Positions 53,601-64,000 of a DNA stretch of 64,000 nucleotides are shown here, one piece after another. Positions within the stretch are counted from its first letter, which is position 1; the number at the start of each line of letters is the position of its first letter. The stretch covers positions 89,631,784 through 89,695,783 of the forward strand of contig OW804096.1 in the NCBI GenBank assembly GCA_942159475.1, given 5' to 3'. The position numbers and the translations under genes are program-made. The stretch is from Sthenelais limicola (Eukaryota > Annelida > Polychaeta > Phyllodocida > Sigalionidae). Below the pieces are notes generated by a model. It had not been told where the DNA came from, searched no databases, and saw only the letters and a list, made by a program, of their open reading frames with translations.

Positions 53601-55804
53601 GGTGTAGACTTAGAAATCTAATATGAATACACGTTAAAAGGACAACTGATAATGTTAGCAAACAGTTTGCTGTATTTGAGACATATAGATCTTTCACCGT
53701 TGGCAATCGTACTTCCTTCTAGTACTTTCCCAACGTGAATGCGATTATTATACAGAGAAATTGTATTTCAACAGTCACAAGAGATAGAGAAATTGATGCG
53801 ACCAGGGACTCCAACCGTTATGAGAATTTGGCAGTATGACAAATATTATGCATATATTTACATATATAGACGGACATGTTAGCGACGTAGATCACAATCA
53901 TCTTTTAACAGTAATCAATTTATAAATAACTGTAAACCCCTTTTCAAGTAAATTCTTTTGGTACAACCTGCATCCATGAAGCAGATTTTCTTTGTCTTAT
54001 ACATATCAAATTGCACAATTATATGACTAACTGTTATCATGACACCTCTGAAACGGAGAAAGAAGATTGGTATATGGATGGACATCTTTACCCATTTTAG
54101 ACAATTGTTTTCTTTCTTAGACATGTTCGAGTGGTAACCCACCACCTTCATATACATAACACACCATGTTTTCAGTGCCAACTGTCTTGAACTAAACATA
54201 CAGCCTGTGCATCGTGTGGGGATTAGCCTTTGGTTGAAATTCTACACAATTGAAGATGAAATCTCGCGCAATAGCCTTCCTCTTGACAGTTTTGCCAGGG
54301 AGGCATATTATTCGTACATAAACCTACCTCCCTGTTCTTTTCTAAAGGCATCATGTGAAATACATAATCTACAACCATTCAATATGGCATCCCTTTAACA
54401 AATGGACCGATCGGACAATGCAAGAAAATTAAAAAAAGAAAACAAGGTAAGTGATGATATACTTTTCATTTCTAAACTGAACAAAAATGAAACATTGGAT
54501 ATCATTATATAGGTACTTTGGGAAACCAAACTACAATTTGAACCCCATATATTTATGAACTAACAAATCATCAATCATCTCTCTCTATATACCCTGGAGG
54601 ACACTGAAATTCCAACTAAGGCCACTGAATAATTTAAATAGGCTTGTAAAATGGGTGCACTAGCGGGAAAACAATCTACATTACTAAACAAATGAAAAAA
54701 TGTGCACAGTTTAAGAAACATCTGAAGACAATGACACATCGCTTGCAACATGAACCGTTCGTTGATAACCACCTCTGGAGCTGTTTTATATATATTATAT
54801 TATATATTTTCATCATCGCCCTGATTCATACCAAGCATAAATTGACCACATCAAATAACATTATGGAAACATCTATCAGTTAATCACAGCCCTCTTTTCA
54901 ATAGAGTATCTTTGCATGTCAATAATTTTCCCCTCGTCCTACATGGGAATACATACATTCGAGTCAAACCCAGGTCGCCCTCACACAAAATGTAAGATGA
55001 AATATTAGAGATAAAAAACATCAAAATGGACCAATTGCTCGAGTGCGAGACAAGGGTATTAAGATGGAACAGAACGCATAATTGAATGAGAAGTGTCAAG
55101 TGATAAGTGAATTTTTAGATCCAATCGATCAAGCAATAACCGTGAGACCAAGGAACACGTGTCATTAATTAAAATCTTGGGTGTGACTAATGTAAATAGA
55201 TAAGCAAACACAAAAAAAAGAGAATTTCTTCAACCAACACACCTGGCTAAATTGGTTATGTAATTAAGTACCAATCGGAAGCTCAACCATCTCAATGGAA
55301 TCTATCTTCTCTAAAATCAGAGTATTTCAAAGCCATAATCATGATCATAAATATATATAATATAAATTTCAACTCGCATCAACCTCCTGCCGAAATTGTT
55401 GCTTACAAAGCAATATACTTTACATAAAACGCCATCCTAACTTGGGACCACTTATTTGTCTTCTCGTCTATGCCATTGTAAAGGCCATCATGCTAAATGT
55501 CAATCAATTAGTATCACAATATAATAGACCTCCCATCCCATTTTTTGTTCACCTTTTCAGCCTTTCATTTTAAAGCGGAGATATAAGTAGATCTAAAATA
55601 TGGTAACATCTCAAGTTAAAACACAAGTATAACAGCAATGTCTGGTTCTACTCATACGCCTGTAAATGGGGTGAAGCCATAATCTCCAAGAGAGGTGCTT
55701 CAATGTTATGGTCAACAAACTACAATAAAATGAAAGAAAAAACAATGTATATACATGAAGAACATAAGTTATGTATACCATAGCTAAAACCCAATCTCCT
55801 GATG
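50623..55804. other. 5-kb AT-rich intergenic region
   Basis: No exon, RNA gene or terminal-repeat element recognised. There is an (AT)n tract at about 52147-52185 and two tandem copies of ctaaagcctcataagaaa at 52514-52552. A segment at about 55176-55390 resembles 57678-57790 in an OTUD7 intron (gggtgtgactaatgtaaata..., tcaactcgcatcaac...), so it is a repeat. Confidence 0.5.
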
Positions 55805-55810
55805 TTTATT
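55805..55810 (-). terminator. Polyadenylation signal AATAAA of OTUD7
   Basis: The minus strand reads AATAAA about 84 bases after the TAG stop of the last OTUD7 exon. Confidence 0.6.
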
Positions 55811-55893
55811 AAAAACAAATGGCGTCTGATTGTCCTTCTTTGTGCGATCTACGCGCTAAAGTAAGCTAGCAGAAATTGGCACTTCTAACTATG

Positions 55894-57647
55894 CTATCGC
55901 AATACCTGCGACTTAGCAGTAGTCTGAGGGGGAACGTGTTGTTTTTTGCGGTAACAGGCAGAACAAAGGAAGTCTGAAGCATTAGTGCCATAAAACGGAC
56001 AGTCAATGGTACGACACTTTTGTTGAATAGGGGACTTGGCTTGGAGCACAGACCCCTGACCTCCAACCACCATAGACTTTAACACACTGTCATTATTAGC
56101 ACCGGGAGGGGGTGCCGCCTGTATTTTGACTGTTTGTTTAAAATTGGCTTCACTTTGGGGCTGGAATTCGGGTCTTAGTGGTGGCTCCAAGGAGGTATCC
56201 GGGCATGAAGTTACCATGCCGAAGAGTCGCTCATTAGAAGGCTGAGCCACCCCAGATGAAGAAGTCTGACCGTGCTGAGACTGGTGGTGAAGGTCATTCA
56301 CTATATAGGCGGTGCCCGCGGGTAGAGAGGGCTTGCTTGACACAGGCACAGATGAGGCAGAAGCCGCCGTGCTCGTGGCACTGCTAACGCTGGTTTTGTA
56401 TTCCACAGGCACGTCCTCATAGAAAGTGGACCGGGCAATCTTCATACCATTGTTAATATAGCTGTTTTTCTTGTCCCTCAGGAGCTTGGCATTGTTGAGT
56501 TCCGACGATGGGCCTCCATCAAAAACCTCTCGCTTGTTACTAGGCAAGGGGGGGTGTTGGAGTTTCTGGGCGGCGAGGTTCACATGTGAAACATTGCCAT
56601 AGTGGTCGTCATCCGACAGGGTGTAGAACTTGGACTTGCCGCAGGTCATGAGCGTGTCCTGCCGCTCTAAGGGCATGGCGGCACCACCCAGAATCGGTCG
56701 CCCATCGGCGGCCACCGGCCCTCGCTCGAAGTCGAGCGCTTGTTGTTTCTCCTTCTCGTAGCAGGGCGGGCAGAGATAGCTGGTAGAGGCTGAGCCCTTG
56801 GCGTCACAGCCGGCGTTGATACACTGCATCCTGGGTGAGAGGATGCCGCCACCACTGCTGCCTCCATCCACCATGTCCCCGGAGGGTGTCAGAGCACCGT
56901 TGAGCACCTCGCGGCTGCTCCTCAGCTCCACCTTGAGGCGCATTTCCACATCCTGCTGGCGCCGGATCTCTCGGTCCTGCTTGAATCTCTCTTGAGCGGC
57001 CAGGAGATAATTTCGCACCATTTCCTCCTGGTACTCCATGCGTTTGTGAGAGAGTCGAACGCAGAGTATGTGCTCCTTGTCGCGCAGCATTTCTGCCGTC
57101 ACACTCGTCACCTTGGTGCTCTGTGTGGCACTGCCCACCGATGTTCTCCTCATCTTCTTTTTTTCTTTCTCCTTTAGCTTTTCCTCTGCTTTGATTGTCT
57201 TTCCAACACCTCCGAAGTTCTTCTTGAGTTTTTTGCTCATAGTTTTCCCGATGCTACCAAAGGACTTGGCCACTGTCTGCATTTGCTTGGCAACTTTGCT
57301 TTTTTCCTTGTCTTTGTCCTTGGTACTACCACTGCTCCCAATGCTGTTGTTCTCGTCAGAGTCAACAGACCCACTGTGACTGTTAGACCTTGACCTTGGC
57401 TGCGACCCAAGGTCAAGGTCAACTAAAAGGTTATTCTGGTGCACAGGGGTCCCCCCTGGTGGGATCGGGATGGTTTCGATATCGAGATATCGTTTGATAA
57501 GAGCAAGTTTGGCTTCCTCCTTCATTTCCAACTTTTTGTACATATCTACGTTTTTCTCACGTGTGACCCACACAAACTCCTCCCCGGGGTCTACCATGTA
57601 GTGAATGGGAAGTAGTTGAAACTCGGGATCTACTAGTGGAATGGCAG
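55894..57647 (-). CDS. OTUD7: OTUD7 last exon: linker and two A20 zinc fingers
   Basis: 584 codons including stop. It starts [20 protein letters not shown] (end of the OTU fold), then [19 protein letters not shown], then a helix [20 protein letters not shown] as in OTUD7B. The first A20-type finger (C-x4-C-x11-C-x2-C, CINAGC...CPPC) is at about 56765-56830 and the second (CRTIDC...CSAC) near the C-terminus at about 55940-56005. A20 fingers bind ubiquitin. The stop follows CAGGTATTG, so a hidden donor cannot be excluded, but the poly(A) signal nearby supports a true end. Confidence 0.93.
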
Positions 57648-60600
57648 CTGAAACAACGAGAAGAAAATACAATAATTGATTGGGTGTGACTAATATGAGT
57701 AGATAAGCAAAAAAAACGGATTATTCAACTAACACAACTGGCTAAATATAATATGATTTTCAACTCGCAACAATCACAGATATATATTTATAAAACGATA
57801 TCAGTGGCCGGGTGAGATGGGTCAATGGCCTTAATCAGTAATGGGCAAAAAATCATTATAGAAATTGACAGAAATAGAAGAACGTTTAAAATGACTGCTT
57901 ACGTCTCTATTTTCATGACAGTATTAAGTTAGCAAATGATATAAAAGAAAATCATCTTGTTTCATGTAAATAGTCCAATAGGTTTTAGCTAGCAGCAATA
58001 GTAGACATTGTAATATATTTTATATTGATACTAATTGAAGTTGTGACACTGGTATTTTCATAGGTGATCCTAATTCATAACGACCATTTGAAATTCATAA
58101 TTAAATGAATTAATGACGAGCATGGGATGGTTTTCTAACTATAACAAACCTGGCAATCCTGGCTTTTCGTCAGGAGAGCAGTCGGTTTCCATGGCAACAA
58201 GAGCTGAGAAATGGCTGGCGTCATATGTGAGAAGTAGAGGGGTTCTATGGCACTGGCCAGGCTCACACTCTATGGGCAGGTAGATTCCCCCGAATGGGAT
58301 GGGTGCTAGCGCCTCCCCATTGGAGTCCTTCAGAATTGTGTCGGCCACCACCACTATGGGTCGCCGCAGGACATGTGCTAAGACGAATACATGGAATTCC
58401 TCGAGGCTCTCATAGAAAACCTCTGTCTGTGCAGCATTGTTTGGACCGATTGTTTCGCGCTCTACTGTCCTCTCCATCAGACTGAAAACACAAAATTTGG
58501 TTTAAATTTCAAAACAAAACTTAGGAACCAGGTTCACTTTGCTTACAATAAATCTATAGATCAATTTTATGTATTTACTCAATGCAAATTAAAATCATTG
58601 GTTAACACTTTAAATTTAAGTTAATACCATACGACAAAAACAGTTCACGTGTGAAAAGAAAAAATAATCTTGTCCCGTTTCCAAATTCCAAATTTCTTGT
58701 TAAAATATGCATTTCGTTTTATCTTCAGCACCATTGAACGTTCGAGGGCGGAAAATAGTTTTCCTTGCTTTGTCAAACGTATCCACAAACAGTCGGGCTT
58801 GAAATCCTCCCACCATTTGAGAGATAAGTCCCACTGACGGCCCTTGTTCGGCAAATAAAGTATCAATAACAAAAACAACAATAAAAATCAGTGATACTGT
58901 AGAGGGTCTGACTCTCTGGTCTGTGGTGATTGAGGTATTTGGGCTGACTTACCCTTTGGTTACAGGTCCAGAACAGCAGGAGGTGTTGGACCCGGGCGTT
59001 GTTCGTGGTTTTGCTGAAGCTAATTTTACTAAATTTTCCCATTCTGTTTGCCACTCACTCTCAGAATACACTAAACCGGACTGGAACAAAGAGAGGATAT
59101 AATGTTACGAAGTTTCCGATAATGATGTTATTGGTAGGTTGTAATTAAATTTCAAAACTATTCTATTCGACATACTAGAAAAGGTTCAATCAGGAGAACG
59201 TTGGCGAAAGTCAAGACTTAGTGATCAACCTTATTTCGCGATCAGAAAAGGAAAGTCAGAGATGCTATTTTCTCGTTGTAAATATAGATTTGAGTAATTA
59301 TAAGCAGCCCAATGAAATCATGACTTAGGGGCAAAATCCTTAATTCAAATCATCGATAAAGTTGCAATTGGTAAATTGAAAAAATAAGCGCAAGTTAAAA
59401 ATCTTATCAGCACATCACTTTTTGATAGAAGCTACGTAATAACGGATGATGGATTTCGAATATACTCCTCTATACATATTAATAGCACTACTAACTGACT
59501 TATGACCGTGGGTTTTGTATGGTTGATTTAGAGAAGGAGACTTCGAGTTGGATGGGTGGTTTTTATTCAGTAACCAATGTTTCGGGTCACTTTGACCTTT
59601 CTTCAGGGGTGGTTATAATAGAAAAATAAAATTTAAATTCTGATGACAAGGTTCCCTTTACACATATTAAAATACCCACTTATGACCAGTCTATGCATTT
59701 TAGCTTGCCTTAGATACTAATGACTTCGGAGTAAAACTCTTTAGATAATATTTCCTGCATATATATATATATATTGAAACTTCATTTTTCCAATTTTTTT
59801 TTACATATGGCTTACTCGAAAAAACGGGTCACGTATCTCTGCCTTGACAGTTCTTCCGACAGAACCTTATAACCATTTAAATAAGGTTTGTCACTTTTTT
59901 TTTTCAATTAAAAAAAACAACACATAAAACACGTGCACATACCTCTTTGTTGGCCTGTGTCTGGTGCCATCGCCAGCGTCTCCAGAGGGCGCCTTTAGAG
60001 GAGCTGGTCGTCAGAGTTGTACACAGAGCTTTGCGTAATGTCAGCAAGCGGTCGTGAAAGCCCCACATACCTGGAAAACAGGCGCAGTCAATGTATTAGT
60101 ATTCAGCAATCATCGAGGGTTCATGACTCATATGTACGAATAAATTAACATACCGGTGCAAACACCCGATAGATCTCAACTAGAGCGGAAAATCCGACGT
60201 AATGGTACCGTCATTCATAATCATCATTAATTCGCGTTCTATCCTGAGTATTATTATTCAATGGGGCCCAAATGTTCCTTTATTTCACAAAGAAAAATGT
60301 TCATAATTGACAGTTATATCATAACCGAGTATATGAAGGTAGAGTCAAAGTATTTTACATTTTTGTTGGATGCAACACAACTAGTGGATCACAACAATAT
60401 GTATGTTTGACAATACATTCGTGTTCACGTGTTTTCGTACCTAAGCCTTTCCATACGACATAATTTGCAACAGATTTGAAAAGTCAGACTCCAAATTATA
60501 TCTCCATGATTCTTCCAGAATGGATGTCGAAAATCAAATGGTAGTACCAGAAACTTGAAAGATGAAAACAGGCATAAACAAGAGCATTTTCTGTTTTGAC

Positions 60601-62112
60601 TCAAAGCAATTTGCCTTCCATATATTATCCATCAACATCCCATTATAAATGTCTCCCGATGGATGAGAATTATTTGTATCTAAAATCCATATCTAGAAAG
60701 AACTGATAATCTCTAACCAATGACTTACCTAAGGAGGCAGCATGTAAGAGGCAGTTGCCGTCTCCAGTTGTTGCTAGAGGTAACAAGCGTTGACACGCCC
60801 CTAGGTCTGCCCACCAATTAAGCCGCCCTGAAAAGGAGATGGAAGCAGATGAGTGAACATCCAATAATGAAGTCTGTGTCACCTTGTTAGGCAGTTAAGT
60901 GATGGGAGATTTGGTCATTCCTGTTCTGAATCACATCATCTTGGTAAAACACAGGAAGGCCCCAATGCTTGATTAAGTATCAATAATTAAACTATTTGAT
61001 GTGCTGATGGATTGGTTACAAAAATAAAGACGGATTAAATAATTAACAAGGACAATCTTGAAGAAATTCCCGTGTTCTCACCCGCTTGTTCCAGAGACAC
61101 TAGCGTTGAAGTTTCGATGAGATCTTTATGAAGAAACGCTCGGAAGTCCTCGGAGTACACTGTCAAGTCTGGCAGAACGAACGTCAAGTCTGGTGTCTCG
61201 ACAAAGTGAGGTGTGTCGTCAGGGTTTTCCTGGATGTCATTTAAGACCAAATCCCGCGCCTGGTTCACAAGTTGGATGTTTTCTGATGTCTTAGACAGAC
61301 CTCGCTTTAATTTACGAACTGAGGACGAGAAGGAGAAAGATGGAATTAAATATCATAACAGCAATAGTGCGGGCAGCTTTATTTGGATAGCACATTTAGT
61401 TTGACAAAATATACATTTTATAGATTAAGCTGAAATATATTTCTAAAGTAAATGGAAAACAAACCTCCATATCTAAAACGTTATGACATATTTGAATACC
61501 TGATTATTCTAATCTATCAATTAATAATCATATTTTCCTAAATACATAATTTACAAGTTGCTGAATCTATCAGACCACTCACTCCAATTCACTCAAATTT
61601 TAAAGTTTCGCCTCGCTATATACTCAAACAAGGGGTTTGGCAGGCCGGGCACAATTTCTTATTCTTAAGAAACATTTTCACATTCTATATATTTTAAATG
61701 TTATAGTATTACATAGATCATTCTAAACTAAGTGAAATGTCTTTACTGCAATCAAGAGTAAAGACAATGGCAATTAAAATGACAAATCTCTACGAAGGAT
61801 AAGCAAATAATTCGAATAAGAATAGCACAAAAACAAGTAGAGCCTAACCTGTGCCGGGGGATGGTGGAACTACAGACTGTTGTGACGGTAGGGTAGTAAG
61901 GCCCACTGTGCCTGTGATGATTCCCCCTTTAGACGGTCCCAGTAGAGGGGGCGCCATAGGGCCTGCGCCGGGCACCCCGCCCCCTGTGGCCGCCGTGGCC
62001 GCCAGGTTGTTCCTCTTTGGTTCCAGGTTCTTTGGGTGGCCAGCTGGGGGCAGGGCCGAGTTTTGCATAAGCTTGTAAATTTTAACGGCATTTTCTACGT
62101 TCCAGTCGTTCC
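55894..62112 (-). CDS. OTUD7: OTU domain deubiquitinase OTUD7 (Cezanne family), seven exons, 5' end missing
   Basis: Exons on the minus strand: 62112-61849 (UBA-like, [17 protein letters not shown]), 61318-61082 ([15 protein letters not shown]), 60827-60729 (RLNWWADLG, catalytic [15 protein letters not shown]), 60070-59943 ([15 protein letters not shown]), 59080-58953 ([14 protein letters not shown]), 58481-58150 ([20 protein letters not shown], catalytic His in DASHFSALV) and 57647-55894. All borders are GT-AG and all phases agree. The family cleaves ubiquitin chains, with a Lys11 preference known for vertebrate Cezanne, and restrains NF-kB signalling. The last exon adds a basic/Ser linker ([19 protein letters not shown]) and two A20 zinc fingers. 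The N-terminal exon was not found up to 64000. Confidence 0.96.
58150..58481 (-). CDS. OTUD7: OTUD7 exon with OTU catalytic His
   Basis: 332 bp, acceptor ttttcag, donor GTTTGT. It carries [32 protein letters not shown] and the catalytic His of [12 protein letters not shown], almost identical to vertebrate Cezanne. Confidence 0.95.
59579..59606 (-). ncRNA. Hammerhead-like core motif 1
   Basis: The minus strand reads CTGAAGA, a paired stem GGTCA/TGACC with loop AAG, then GAAAC. This is the CUGANGA-stem II-GAAA core of hammerhead ribozymes. A helix III with the GUH cleavage site and a clear helix I were not found, so catalysis is doubtful. Same architecture as 62523-62548. Confidence 0.35.
59754..59776. 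repeat. (AT)n microsatellite
   Basis: About ten AT units in an OTUD7 intron. Confidence 0.85.
60729..60827 (-). CDS. OTUD7: OTUD7 exon with catalytic Cys
   Basis: 99 bp, acceptor cttttcag, donor [22 protein letters not shown] holds the catalytic Asp/Cys of the OTU protease. Confidence 0.95.
61849..62112 (-). CDS. OTUD7: OTUD7 exon with UBA-like helix and Pro/Gly-rich stretch
   Basis: 264 bp, acceptor aatttcag, donor GTTAGG. It opens within the UBA-like ubiquitin-binding helix ([13 protein letters not shown]), so one upstream exon with the start codon and the first UBA helices is expected. Then comes a low-complexity [18 protein letters not shown] stretch. Confidence 0.88.
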
Positions 62113-64000
62113 CTGAAATTAATGAGAAAGACAGTAGAGGAAATTGTTAAACACTATATAGTAGTGTCCCCATCTTTCGCCAAATGGGAAAACAGACGTT
62201 ATACATAAAAACAGTCCTTTATGAATGATACCCTTTGAAACTTATTGTTGAAGCTTACGCCGGAAAAAAATTCTGCTGTAAACATTGTATAACCTTTCAT
62301 GGGACAATTAAAAATATTAATTTCATAAATGAAAAAAGAAACATTGAATAAGGGCAATATTTCCCCGGTTGCCAAGATAATCTGAAGAGATATTTGTTGT
62401 GGGAAACAGCTAACCGTATGGAAGGGTGACTGTTGACGATACGTTGATTGTGAGTAGGTAGAATAAAGACTTGTAAGGAATAATGTTTTTCACTTTCATT
62501 TTTATGGACTATGATGGCCTACATTTCGACACCTGCGTGTCTTTTTAGGGCTTAGTCCTATTGTGACTATGCTGCTCAGATTGTTCGCAGCTTATATAGG
62601 GTTGCAAGGCATGCTGGGTAGTTTTTGACAAGTAAAGTTAGCAGTACGAGTCAAGGCATAATCTGAAGAGAAACGCTCCATGTGTTGACGATAGCAGACA
62701 CGGAAAAAACTTATTCATTACAACAATAGAGGAATAAAAGTGAATAGATTCAGATTAATCTCCAGTAAAGGACAGATAAGGGAACTACGATGTCAGCTAG
62801 TCAATGAACAACTTCAGGCCACAGAGGCAGGACTCCTAGCTACCTAATGGCAGTGTTCCATTTCCACTCATAATGAGATAAACAACACAGCCTCCCATCA
62901 TACAAGCAATCCATTCAGGCATTGCTTGAGTCTTTCCCCCGGAGTCTAGCTGACCGACTGAGTAAATACATACACGAGCCATTTTCTCTTATCTCAGCCC
63001 CTCGATGACACAAGTCCGAATGAGTATATCAATGAGCAAGAAGAATAGGACAGGGTAGAATGAAGGGACTTTCAAGGTGAACCATGAGTGGGGAAATATG
63101 TCGGTTACAATGACTATACAAACTCATGGCACACAGCACAGACAAGTTGCTCTCACACAAACGTATACATGTATTCAAAGCATGCCACTTGGAATGTGAC
63201 GAGGACCTATATATACAAAACCAGTGAGTGGCTGCGTGACGTCACTGCATTCAGAGCGTATATCAGTCGGACAGTGACGTACGTGCGTCAGATATAGGTG
63301 ACATGGCCACGAGCGTTTGTGTGTAAACATACTACAGGGAAACCACCAAAGAATTGTCGGGAAGTACATTATTTACCACATGTAATTTCAAAACGATAGC
63401 TTCGTGAGAGTGCCCGCTAGGATTGTGCTTTGACACTGCAATTAGTGCTTCCAGTAATTTAACATGAAAATAACTCAGAGCAATGTTTTAACACGGATAC
63501 TTTAAAATTGAAATGCATGTGCACGATCAGTGGGAAATTTGGGGCAAAATTGCCTGAAATGCGGCCAGATTATTCAGATTAAGTTTTCCGATTTTTTTGA
63601 TTTTTTTTTTAGTTAAAACGAATGTTTTATACGGCGTCTAGTGCAGGTTATATGTGTGTATGTCTTAGCCTTTGTATACGGCCAGTGATCACTGTGACCA
63701 TTTGTGATGAGAATCGATCAGAGGCTGGAAGGTATATCTTTATTAATGGCACACTCTCTACTAATCAATACCCAATTAAGGCAAGAGCCCAGATATAAAA
63801 GAATGGGAGAAACGTCAATGTTGATGGTATAGAAAGCAGGGGTTTCATCAGTATAAATAAAACAGAATTTCGGTGGTATAGCATCTTGCGGGTACAAGGC
63901 CATGCAAGGCAGTGTAAACCCCCAAAGCTTAGGTTCCTTAACCTCAGACAACCTGCTATTGATCAACGGATTAACCACTAAAGAACAAAGCACACTTGGT
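62113..64000. other. OTUD7 upstream intron or spacer
   Basis: Apart from hammerhead-like motif 2, no exon, tRNA or terminal-repeat element is recognised. The first OTUD7 exon may lie beyond the right edge. Confidence 0.45.
62523..62548 (-). ncRNA. Hammerhead-like core motif 2 (degenerate)
   Basis: The minus strand reads CTAAAAA, a stem GACAC/GTGTC with loop GCAG, then GAAAT. The stem sequence is wholly different from motif 1 but fully paired. Two core bases differ from the ribozyme consensus. Confidence 0.3.

Noticed and set aside
1..64000. CRISPR array or bacterial operon
   Set aside because: No regularly spaced identical repeats with unique spacers. Introns and retroelements show eukaryotic DNA.

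Overview
This window is animal nuclear DNA. Coding regions are split by GT-AG introns, the spacers are AT-rich, and transposons of several classes are dense. The host genes (a UDP-glucuronosyltransferase, an OTUD7/Cezanne deubiquitinase, a DUF4806-domain gene, a long coiled-coil protein) and the retroelements (a Mag-like Ty3/gypsy element, a gypsy element with an F-type envelope, a CR1/L2/jockey-like LINE) fit an invertebrate, possibly a lophotrochozoan. Species cannot be fixed from the sequence alone.

Layout. 1-7.6 kb is repeat-rich spacer: a duplicated 165-bp repeat, a tRNA-like pol III promoter, a LINE tail fragment, a 1.5-kb pyrimidine-to-purine tract, a long hairpin and a TIR element. 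7.6-11.95 kb is an intact 4,338-bp Mag-like Ty3/gypsy retrotransposon with 121-bp LTRs that differ at one base, a 5-bp target duplication and one 1,346-codon gag-pol frame. 12.3-13.9 kb holds G/C-rich arrays and a probable non-autonomous DNA element.

From 14.7 to 36.85 kb runs a minus-strand host gene with a C-terminal DUF4806-like domain. One of its introns carries a decayed LINE (18.6-21.75 kb), itself interrupted by a copied genomic fragment. A coding exon of the gene is split by a 14,348-bp LTR element (22,404-36,751; LTRs 252/253 identical; TSD TTCC). This element encodes gag, protease, RT, RNase H, integrase and, after a 2-kb spacer, a baculovirus F/errantivirus-like envelope with a furin site and a C-terminal membrane anchor. 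A further 3.4 kb follows with small membrane-protein ORFs, one resembling the envelope tail. The LTRs look very young, yet the coding frames are broken in several places.

36.85-42.2 kb holds a possible exon, short palindromes, MITE-like elements and minisatellites. 42.27-44.06 kb is a two-exon UGT gene. 44.4-44.9 kb is a TIR element. 48.47-50.62 kb is an intronless 716-aa coiled-coil gene. 50.6-55.9 kb has no gene I can see. 55.89-62.11 kb carries seven exons of OTUD7, with two A20 zinc fingers; its first exon lies outside or was not found. Two short motifs in this area have a hammerhead-ribozyme-like core with different but paired stems.

The host genes do not form a functional cluster. The main story is transposition: nested elements, a recent retroviral-like insertion breaking a gene, and an intact possible partner element nearby.
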